In this document: piece after piece, positions 55,956 through 62,376 of the stretch
Layout: each line of letters begins with the position of its first letter
Numbering within the stretch: position 1 is the first letter of the stretch
Assembly (NCBI GenBank): GCA_021372515.1
Contig: JAJFUG010000119.1
Location: 1-62,376, forward strand
DNA from: a bacterium
Lineage (GTDB): Bacteria > Gemmatimonadota > Glassbacteria > GWA2-58-10
DNA length: 62,376 bases
Reading direction: 5' to 3'
Program-made: the position numbers and the translations under genes
Notes under the pieces: model-generated
Database searches by the model: none
What the model saw: only the letters and a program-made list of their open reading frames with translations
Told to the model about the DNA's origin: nothing

Positions 55956-55991
55956 GTGATGGATCCAAACCCGAAAGACAAGTGAGACTTT

Positions 55992-57257
55992 ATGAAAAAC
56001 CGCCCGAATGGACCCACCAAAACCGGGTTGTTCTGCTCGTTCTGCGGCAAGAGCCAGAAACAGGTGCGCAAGCTGATTTCCGGGCCGAACGTGTTCATCT
56101 GCGATGAGTGCATCCACCTGTGCAACGAAATCCTGGTGGAGGACGAGTCGCGGCAGGCCCGCGAGAAGCCGCACCGTCTGCCCAGCCCGCAGGAGATCAA
56201 GGCGATCCTTGACCAGTACGTGATCGGGCAGGACCACGCCAAGAAAACCCTGTCCGTGGCGGTTTACAACCATTACAAGCGCACCGAGAACGAGGTCGCC
56301 ACCGGGGATGTGGAGCTGGAGAAGAGCAATATCCTGCTGATCGGCCCGACCGGCGTGGGCAAGACTCTTCTGGCCCAGACCCTGGCCCGCCTTCTGCACG
56401 TGCCGTTCGCCATTGCGGACGCCACCACGCTGACCGAGGCGGGCTACGTGGGCGAGGACGTGGAGAACATCCTGGTGCGCCTGCTTCAGGCCAGCGACTA
56501 CAACGTGCGCGAGGCCGAGCGCGGCATTGTCTACATCGACGAGCTGGACAAGATCAGCCGCAAGAGCGAGAACCCCTCGATCACCCGCGATGTGAGCGGA
56601 GAGGGCGTGCAGCAGGCCCTGCTCAAAATCCTGGAGGGCACGGTGGCCTCGGTGCCGCCCCAGGGCGGGCGCAAGCACCCGCAGCAGGAGTACATCCAGA
56701 TCAACACCCGCCACATCCTGTTCATCTGCGGCGGTGCGTTCGCCGGCCTGGAACGCATAATCAAGCGCCGTATCGGCCAGCAGGCGATCGGGTTCGGGGC
56801 CAAGGCCACCGCGGCCTCGACCGGTGAGGACAGCAAGTACCATATTTTCCGGCGGGTGGAGCCGGAGGACCTGATCAACTACGGTCTGATCCCCGAGTTG
56901 GTGGGCCGTCTGCCGGTGGTGAGCCCACTGTCCGACCTGGACCGCGAAGCCCTGATCCGTATCCTGCGCGAGCCGAAAAACGCCCTGATCAAGCAGTACG
57001 CCAAGATGTTCGAGTTGGAGGGGATCAACCTCAAATTCGACCCCGAGGCCCTGGAGGCGGTGGCGGACACCGCCCTGAAGCGCGGCAGCGGGGCGCGCGG
57101 CCTGCGCGCCGTGCTGGAGGAGGCCATGCTCGACCTTATGTACGACGCCCCCTCGCGCAAGGACATCGAGGAAGTGGTGATCACGCGCAAGGTGATCGAG
57201 AACCGGGAAGAGCCGATATTCAGCCTCAAGGGCCGGGCGCAGAAAAGACAGGCCTGA
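55992..57257 (+). CDS. clpX: Clp protease ATPase subunit ClpX
   Basis: 421 residues. N-terminal zinc-binding domain with C15, C18, C37 and C40 (FCSFCGK and [10 protein letters not shown]), AAA+ module with Walker A GPTGVGKT (about 117-124), Walker B (VYIDELDK), the ClpP-contacting IGF loop (QQAIGFGA) and the sensor region [13 protein letters not shown]. Unfolds tagged substrates and feeds ClpP. Completes the tig-clpP-clpX operon; the following lipoprotein gene begins 61 bases later. Confidence 0.97.
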   Translation: MKNRPNGPTKTGLFCSFCGKSQKQVRKLISGPNVFICDECIHLCNEILVEDESRQAREKPHRLPSPQEIKAILDQYVIGQDHAKKTLSVAVYNHYKRTENEVATGDVELEKSNILLIGPTGVGKTLLAQTLARLLHVPFAIADATTLTEAGYVGEDVENILVRLLQASDYNVREAERGIVYIDELDKISRKSENPSITRDVSGEGVQQALLKILEGTVASVPPQGGRKHPQQEYIQINTRHILFICGGAFAGLERIIKRRIGQQAIGFGAKATAASTGEDSKYHIFRRVEPEDLINYGLIPELVGRLPVVSPLSDLDREALIRILREPKNALIKQYAKMFELEGINLKFDPEALEAVADTALKRGSGARGLRAVLEEAMLDLMYDAPSRKDIEEVVITRKVIENREEPIFSLKGRAQKRQA

Positions 57258-57318
57258 GCCGGCCCGCGGCGCCCGTTGCGACGGGTTCCGGAGCGGCAAC
57301 CGAAACCGGAGAAATCCC

Positions 57319-57951
57319 ATGCCCATGTCCAGAGTGGTTACGCTGCTGCTGACAGTGGTCTGTCTGGGCCTTACCGCCTGTGGCTCGGTGCCGCCCACGC
57401 ATTACTATTCCCTGGGCAGGATAGTGCCCGCCGAGGCCGCGTCCGAGGCCGCCCGCAGCGCTCTCAGCGTGGGGGTGGAGGATTTGACGGCCGAGGGGCT
57501 TTACGCGCGGGACAATTTCCTCTACCGTCAGGGCGGATACGAGATTCTGCCGGATTACTACCGCCGCTGGAGCCTTCCCCCGCACAAGCTGCTGGCCGAC
57601 CTGGCCACGGACTATGTCCGGGCGCTGGGCCTTTTCCGCGAGGTCTACCGTCTGCCCTACCTGGGACGGGTGGACCGGGTGCTCCAGGGCCGGGTCCTGC
57701 GTTTCGAGGAGCTGAGCCCTGCCGCCGGGGCCGGGCCGCAGGTGCGGGTGGAGCTGGAGTTCAGCCTGTACGACCCTGCCGCCCGTCAGCGCCTCTGGCG
57801 CGCCGAGACCTCCTCCAGCGCCGCGCTGCCGGTCCAGCACAGCGCCGACCAGGTGGCCGCGGCCGTCGAGAAGGCCGTGGGAGACTGTCTCTCACAGGCC
57901 ACCCACTCCTTGAGCGGGTACCTTTCCAACCCGGACGCCACCGGAAAATGA
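57319..57951 (+). CDS. ABC-transport auxiliary lipoprotein (PqiC/ABC_trans_aux type)
   Basis: 210 residues. A lipoprotein signal (LLLTVVCLGLTACGS) is followed by the family start PPTHYYSLGRI and PHKLLADLATDYVRALGLF, as in the ABC_trans_aux family (PF03886). Members such as PqiC and similar lipoproteins partner MCE-type lipid transporters at the outer membrane. The MlaEFD genes are 20 kb away. It overlaps murI by four bases (ATGA), so expression is tied to murI rather than to the transporter. Confidence 0.83.
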   Translation: MPMSRVVTLLLTVVCLGLTACGSVPPTHYYSLGRIVPAEAASEAARSALSVGVEDLTAEGLYARDNFLYRQGGYEILPDYYRRWSLPPHKLLADLATDYVRALGLFREVYRLPYLGRVDRVLQGRVLRFEELSPAAGAGPQVRVELEFSLYDPAARQRLWRAETSSSAALPVQHSADQVAAAVEKAVGDCLSQATHSLSGYLSNPDATGK

Positions 57952-58727
57952 TCGGTCTGTTCGATTCAGGACTCGGCGGTCTGGCGATCTGGCGCGAGGT
58001 GGACGCCCGTCTGCCGCGCGCTGACATCCTCTATCTCTCCGACAGCGGCGCATTCCCCTACGGACACCGTCACCCCGATTTCGTGCGCTCCAGGGCCGAG
58101 GCGATCACCCGCGAGCTGATCCGGCGCGGCTGCTCCCTGGTGGTGGTGGCCTGCAACACGGCCACGGTCACTTCGATCCGGGCCCTGCGCGAGGCCTTTC
58201 CCATTCCGTTCGTGGGCGTGGTGCCGCCGGTCAAGGTGGCGGCGCAGCACGGCGCCGGGCCGATCCTGGCCCTGACCACGGCCAACACGGCCGCCGGGCG
58301 CAAGTACATGGAGCTGCTGGAGGCCCACGCCCCGGGCCGTGCGGTGACCGGGGTGAGCCTCGACCTTCTGGCCCGGATCGTGGAGGACGGCTCCTACCGT
58401 GACCCCGAGGTGGCCGAGGCCGCGGCCCGGGCGATCCTCGAGCGCAGCGGCCCGCTGGAGCCGGGCACCCAGGTGGTGCTGGGCTGCACGCACTATACGT
58501 TCCTGCGCCGGGTGCTGGAGACCCGCCTGGGTGCGCCGGTGGTGGTGATCGACCCGGCGCCGGCCGTGGCCGAGCAGGTGCTGCGCCTGGTGCGCCAGCA
58601 CGGGATCGCGGAGGCGGAGGCCGGGCGGCGGGAGTTCCTCTGCACCGGGGACACGCCGTCCATGCAGCGGTTCCTGCGCGAGGTGGTGGGGGTGGAGGGG
58701 GCGGCCGTACAGCGGGTGGAGGTGTGA
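57948..58727 (+). CDS. murI: Glutamate racemase
   Basis: 259 residues starting MIGLFDSGLGGL. The two catalytic cysteines are C69 (ACNTATV) and C180 (LGCTHY), with the expected acid partners around SDSGAFPYG. Supplies D-glutamate for peptidoglycan. Coupled to the preceding lipoprotein gene by the ATGA overlap. Last typical high-GC gene before the AT-shifted right end. Confidence 0.95.
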   Translation: MIGLFDSGLGGLAIWREVDARLPRADILYLSDSGAFPYGHRHPDFVRSRAEAITRELIRRGCSLVVVACNTATVTSIRALREAFPIPFVGVVPPVKVAAQHGAGPILALTTANTAAGRKYMELLEAHAPGRAVTGVSLDLLARIVEDGSYRDPEVAEAAARAILERSGPLEPGTQVVLGCTHYTFLRRVLETRLGAPVVVIDPAPAVAEQVLRLVRQHGIAEAEAGRREFLCTGDTPSMQRFLREVVGVEGAAVQRVEV

Positions 58728-58983
58728 GGGCTTAACAACGATTCTATTTCAATTCCAGGCTGTTTTCTCCGCTTTGCCATCCGGAAGTCCTCTCTATAAC
58801 CAACGGCTCACAGTGAATCCCTGCCCCCTCGGACTGATAAAACGCTTCAAACGCTTTATAAAAATATTTTGCACTAAATGCGTAAAACGCACTATATCAA
58901 CCATTTACGCTGGATATAATAAGCGTTTCCTGTTATATTAGGGCCATGTTCTCAAGCGGTCACATTCATCCGGAGAGGGAAAC
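58728..58983. other. AT-rich intergenic region at the composition boundary
   Basis: A 256-base gap. AAACGCTT occurs twice (about 58842 and 58849), AAGCGTTT once (58921), and a TATAAT box lies at 58915-58920 without a clear -35. This is the probable promoter of the 58984 gene and marks the boundary with the AT-richer right end. Confidence 0.5.
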
Positions 58984-60462
58984 ATGGCGCTATCGATGCA
59001 GAAAAAAGTCAGCGAAACAGTCAATCTGCTGGAACGGATACTCAAGCGGATCGATTCCCGGCTTTCTTCAGTCCCGCAGGACAAACGCGATTCCTACCTG
59101 CGCTCCTCCGCGAAAAGGGAGTTCAATTCAAGGCTGTCCGAGATCAAGCGCCTTGCCGAGCGCAACCTGGACAGTAACCCGCTGGAGGGCGCCAATGAGC
59201 TGCACCGCAAGGTCAAGGACTTCCACGATAAGATCAGCGCGCTGCCGGTAAGCCTCAAGTTGGTACGCGACGAGATCGCCGGAAACGAGACCAAAGTCTC
59301 GTACAGCGACCAGGTCAGCTTAAAGGCGGACACGGCCGCGGTCCAGGACAGCCTGAAACAGCTCGGCACCCAGACCGAGCAACTGAAAGAACAACTGAAA
59401 CCTGTACTCCCCGCAGACAACTACAGTATCAATTGCGACAGCGCCACTTCCTGCACCTTCCCGCTCAAAGGCCCTGGCGGGACAGAGGTCAGTATCTCCA
59501 TCGAGCACAAACCGGGCAGCGGCGGGCACAGCAAATCCACCAATCTCTTCAGTCCAATAGTCCTGGGCAAGCTGTCCTGCGAGGATGTGAAGGAAAGCAC
59601 GGACACGGGGACGGAGTTTTCTTTCAAGCTGCCGGCGGACGGCAGCCAGGTGAAAGTCAAGTACAGTTGCGAGAACGTACCTCGCAGCAAGAGAATCTGG
59701 TGCGGCGAAAAGAAACTGACCCTCAAGTTCGGCAAGACGGTGATGAAGGAATTTACGGTTAAGGTGTTTTTCCCGGGCCTGTTGCCTCTCAATGTGAGCG
59801 GCACCTGCCTGGTACAGTACCAGGGTCCGGGTGAAAATGGCTACCATCATTCCGCGGACAGCCATTACGGGAAACAGGCGCTGCTGGACAAACTTTACGA
59901 GGTCTCCAGACGTTTCACGCATAGCTACCCGGCGAAGGTTTGGAAAAGCGCCAAAGCGGTCAGGGGGGATCGGAAGAATATGAGCTGGAATATGGAGGGG
60001 CTGCCGTTTTCTTTAAAGCCTTACATTCCAGGCGAGATGAGGACTTTTTACGAGATTAAGCAACCGCAGGTGATCAACTATACCGATTCCACCACGGTCG
60101 CATCTCTTGCCGGGAAGGATATCGAGGAGCAGGAGATGAAGATTTATATCAACGACATGAGCCTGCCCTCGGGGGGAGATTTCAGAATTGGTAATAGTAT
60201 ACTTTATGAAGATATTCAGAGTGGGCACAGCTCACATGATAAGGGTGAGGATGTGGATGTAAGCTTCAACAAGTTAAAATATAACTTTGGAGGGAATGAA
60301 AACGCAGACGGATTAGAAGAACAGAGATTGAAGCTTCAAGAATTGCTTATTGAAGTATTTGGAGAAAATTATGTGGATTTCCATGGCAGCAGTGATAATA
60401 GACACTGGCATTGCAGTCTTAAGGTTCAGAGAAACAAGAGAAGATATACAAAAAAGAATTAA
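58984..60462 (+). CDS. Predicted LAS-fold (MepA/M15-like) zinc metallopeptidase
   Basis: 492 residues. No signal peptide is visible. N-terminal part (about 1-145): two helical, heptad-rich stretches. Middle (about 145-275): beta-rich with several cysteines. C-terminal part (about 285-485): YHHSADSHYGKQALLDKLYE, IYINDMSLPSGGDF, SGHSSHDKGEDVDVSF and DNRHWHCSLKV. The segment S-S-H-x-x-G-x-x-V-D (H418, D425) plus H474-W-H476 matches the HxxxxxxD and HxH zinc ligands of LAS peptidases such as MepA and D-Ala-D-Ala carboxypeptidases. It probably cleaves peptidoglycan peptides. The last 300 bases are more AT-rich than the start. Family membership is inference. Confidence 0.75.
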   Translation: MALSMQKKVSETVNLLERILKRIDSRLSSVPQDKRDSYLRSSAKREFNSRLSEIKRLAERNLDSNPLEGANELHRKVKDFHDKISALPVSLKLVRDEIAGNETKVSYSDQVSLKADTAAVQDSLKQLGTQTEQLKEQLKPVLPADNYSINCDSATSCTFPLKGPGGTEVSISIEHKPGSGGHSKSTNLFSPIVLGKLSCEDVKESTDTGTEFSFKLPADGSQVKVKYSCENVPRSKRIWCGEKKLTLKFGKTVMKEFTVKVFFPGLLPLNVSGTCLVQYQGPGENGYHHSADSHYGKQALLDKLYEVSRRFTHSYPAKVWKSAKAVRGDRKNMSWNMEGLPFSLKPYIPGEMRTFYEIKQPQVINYTDSTTVASLAGKDIEEQEMKIYINDMSLPSGGDFRIGNSILYEDIQSGHSSHDKGEDVDVSFNKLKYNFGGNENADGLEEQRLKLQELLIEVFGENYVDFHGSSDNRHWHCSLKVQRNKRRYTKKN

Positions 60463-60478
60463 CGAATTGGATAATAAT

Positions 60479-61780
60479 TCATTCATCCCAGTCAGAATAA
60501 AAGAATGGCCCTTGCCATTTGTCCTGATAGTGGTAGTAAATATAGTTTGCATCTCCTTCGTCGGCATGAACCAGTCCCTGGTGGATTGTGGCAGCCTTTG
60601 CCTCTGATACCATTTTTTCATCTGTCGCCAGCACTTTCCGCATGACTGTGGTGTCGGCTACAGAAAGGACCCATGAGAAAGAGATTTCCGGTAGAACGAG
60701 GCTTTCTATGTAAGCCGGCTCTTCGAGTATTTTATCAATCCGGTCCGTTTTGCCGTCTTTAAAAACAAGCACGTAACTGTTTCCATTTTCATAGCACAGT
60801 ACGGCCCAGTCTGTCTTCCCCTGGGTGTAAAATTCTCCGGATATACAGTTTCGAGCGGTACCGCCCCAGGAGACCTGAGGAATCATGATATTCTTCCGTT
60901 CAAGATAACTTACTATGTCCTTGGGCATCTTCCTGAAATAGGCCGGCGGCAGCAGCAAGGTGTCCAGCGCCGGGACAAATAAATCCAAATCGCCCAATTC
61001 TGTTCCGGTATCATCATAGGAGTACAGCTTATGTAACGCGGCGAGGGTGCTGTCATCATAGTCGATCTTCGAATAATCCAACTCCCATAGATAATTGTGT
61101 TCTGCAGTCAGGTAATTGTATCCTTCCCCCAGCCCGATGTAGGAATCGACAATCCCCTGGTGGTCGATGCGGGAGGTATCCACCGCACTGTAATCCTCCG
61201 TGCGGAACAAACTCTCGTAGCGATCAAGATCATCTTTGTAGAAATCGTAGCTTCGAACCAGTTCTTCAGGTGTACCTATACGGAGCTGGCGGTTGAAAGC
61301 GGTTTGGCCCGGATAGTAGTGCGCCTCCCACTTGTCGGCCTTCTCGCGCGCCAGCTCCAGAGGTTTTGCCGTATCTCCCTGCGGAAAAACCAGGATAAAA
61401 ATCGAGTCAGCGTGCAGGCAGAGCGCGGCATAGTCATCGCTGCCTGGGGCGGTGAACTGGCCGCGGATTATGTTGTGGGCGCGTTTGTGGGTCCAGCTCT
61501 GGGGTATCGTAATGCCACGCTGCCCGAGGTATGACTTGATATTGCCGGGCAGCAGCCGGAAGAACTCAGGCGGCAGTTTCAAGGTGTCGGGGCCCGCGGG
61601 TAGCGGAGGGTTGAACCTTTCGCGATAGCTGAAATCGAATGGGAGCGCTGTTTTAAGGCCGGTGTCCGGACGGGCTGCGGGGCCGCCCTGCGGCGCGGGA
61701 GCATTCCGCCCGGCCGGGCCGCCGCAGCCGGTGGCCAGCAGGCAGAACAGCAGCAGCATTACACCCGCAGGCTTTTTCAT
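60479..61780 (-). CDS. Lipoprotein with two tandem homologous domains, function unknown
   Basis: 433 residues with a lipoprotein signal (LLLFCLLATGCGG) and a proline/alanine/glycine-rich linker (20-45). Residues about 65-136 (LPPEFFRLLPGNIKSYLGQR ... DYAALCLHADSIFILVFPQGD) and 274-345 (LPPAYFRKMPKDIVSYLERK ... DWAVLCYENGNSYVLVFKDGK) are clearly repeats of one domain. The intervening and final parts are acidic and tyrosine-rich. It converges on the LAS peptidase gene 17 bases away. Lipoproteins beside wall peptidases can be immunity or inhibitor proteins, but here the orientation is opposite, so this is only a possibility. Confidence 0.75.
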   Translation of the reverse strand: MKKPAGVMLLLFCLLATGCGGPAGRNAPAPQGGPAARPDTGLKTALPFDFSYRERFNPPLPAGPDTLKLPPEFFRLLPGNIKSYLGQRGITIPQSWTHKRAHNIIRGQFTAPGSDDYAALCLHADSIFILVFPQGDTAKPLELAREKADKWEAHYYPGQTAFNRQLRIGTPEELVRSYDFYKDDLDRYESLFRTEDYSAVDTSRIDHQGIVDSYIGLGEGYNYLTAEHNYLWELDYSKIDYDDSTLAALHKLYSYDDTGTELGDLDLFVPALDTLLLPPAYFRKMPKDIVSYLERKNIMIPQVSWGGTARNCISGEFYTQGKTDWAVLCYENGNSYVLVFKDGKTDRIDKILEEPAYIESLVLPEISFSWVLSVADTTVMRKVLATDEKMVSEAKAATIHQGLVHADEGDANYIYYHYQDKWQGPFFYSDWDE

Positions 61781-61817
61781 GCCGTGCTCCTGTTGTATTC
61801 ATATGTAGAAGATACCA

Positions 61818-62132
61818 CTACTCATACAGATTTTGGATGCCGTCGTTGCGATTATTCTCCAGATTTTTCAAAATCTGTCCGTAAGCTTTGAATAAGTATC
61901 TATAATATGAGCTTGTGTGATCATCAGTTGTATCGATTGGTTCGGATTTGAGTACGTCCAGCCGCCGTTTTACGGTCGCGCTGTCGACATTGTTGAAAAG
62001 CAGGCTGGCCAATTTTTCAAAGTTGTACTCACAATCCATTGGACAATTCAGATAATCAATAAAAACCACGTGCTCCAATGCCTCTAAATATCCGTACCGG
62101 TTACCAGCTCTCCAGCGGACCGCACTGAGCAA
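61818..62132 (-). CDS. Small protein of unknown function, start uncertain
   Basis: 104 residues if TTG 62132 is used; no good ribosome binding site precedes it. The frame stays open, with protein-like content, up to 62321 (for example SGSWDYSSDFNRTALSTTT and FGENAVETRETYELLSAV) but with no ATG or GTG there, so the gene may be longer, use a rare start, or be decayed. The body is helical and charged (CEYNFEKLASLLFNN, KRRLDVLKSEPIDT). No family recognised. Lower GC than the rest of the window. Confidence 0.5.
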   Translation of the reverse strand: MLSAVRWRAGNRYGYLEALEHVVFIDYLNCPMDCEYNFEKLASLLFNNVDSATVKRRLDVLKSEPIDTTDDHTSSYYRYLFKAYGQILKNLENNRNDGIQNLYE

Positions 62133-62250
62133 CTCATAAGTCTCGCGAGTTTCGACAGCGTTCTCGCCAAAGGTGCGTGTATACTCATGGCTGCTGCATT
62201 CCAGTCTTTTTATTATTGAATCGATTGTGGTTGTACTCAGTGCTGTCCGG

Positions 62251-62376
62251 TTAAAATCTGAGCTGTAATCCCAACTGCCCGATATCTGGTTTAAGCAGTT
62301 TGAGGTTATCGGTTTTGAGTTTTAGAACTTCAATGATATCAACATATTCCAGCAACACCTCGCCGATGACGCGTAC
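62251..62376 (-). CDS. 3' end of an unidentified gene running off the window
   Basis: On the minus strand the frame from the window end to a TAA at 62251-62253 reads 41 residues, including EVLLEYVDIIEVLKLKTDNL and ending IGQLGLQLRF. It overlaps the open part of the neighbouring frame by about 70 bases. The short helical segment and the strand-like, phenylalanine-terminated end could belong to a surface or fibre-like protein, but that is a guess; not enough remains to identify it. Confidence 0.45.
   Translation of the reverse strand, partial: VRVIGEVLLEYVDIIEVLKLKTDNLKLLKPDIGQLGLQLRF

Noticed and set aside
58984-62376. Prophage
   Set aside because: No integrase, capsid, portal, terminase or tail genes are visible; a peptidase-like gene alone is not enough.

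Overview
The window looks like chromosomal DNA from a GC-rich, diderm, chemotactic bacterium of the Fibrobacteres-Chlorobi-Bacteroidetes (FCB) superphylum, probably one of its uncultured candidate phyla. That placement is inference. It rests on a full-length SprA-type translocon protein of the type IX secretion system (T9SS), a separate secreted protein ending in a T9SS-like sorting domain, LptF/LptG and Mla lipid-transport genes, many lipoproteins, and high GC. Codon use is uniform until about 58.7 kb, after which the DNA becomes clearly more AT-rich. There is one tRNA, no rRNA, no CRISPR array and no recognisable transposase.

Layout. 0-6.3 kb: 3' end of radA, a fused ispDF, a DedA membrane protein, gltX, and a large lipoprotein of unknown function. 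6.4-13.6 kb: two tandem cheW-mcp pairs, each closed by a similar terminator. The first has a very good sigma-54 promoter; the second cheW is broken by a one-base frameshift. 13.7-19.1 kb: a Tat-exported Gfo/Idh/MocA oxidoreductase, a repeat-rich gap, a URO-D-family protein, a DMT transporter (minus) and a pentadeca-repeat surface protein. 19.3-24.0 kb (minus): lptF-lptG-glgX. 24.4-32.7 kb (plus): sprA, a ComEA-like helix-hairpin-helix protein and an NtrC-type regulator. 32.8-37.6 kb: a GAF-PP2C phosphatase, an RsbW-type kinase and a STAS protein running directly into mlaE-mlaF-mlaD. 37.7-42.2 kb: lon, engB, manA. 42.4-53.8 kb: mostly minus-strand secreted proteins (a dockerin-bearing protein, a CocE/NonD hydrolase, an LPP20-type/CsgG-PEGA-FGE operon, an ArsC-like phosphatase, a LamG protein with a T9SS-like tail). 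53.9-58.7 kb: tRNA-Leu, tig-clpP-clpX, an ABC-transport auxiliary lipoprotein and murI. 58.9 kb to the end: an AT-shifted segment with a predicted LAS-fold metallopeptidase, a lipoprotein with an internal duplication, and two incomplete small frames.

The most interesting unit is the phospho-switch plus Mla block (32.8-37.6 kb). A complete RsbU/RsbW/RsbV-like partner-switching set has no sigma factor beside it, and its STAS protein occupies the place MlaB holds in the proteobacterial MlaFEDB transporter. This suggests lipid transport could be gated by STAS phosphorylation. Other themes are the T9SS pair, the duplicated chemotaxis genes with a conserved C-terminal peptide, a dispersed family of GTAG/GGGGC palindromes, and the predicted peptidase at the right end.
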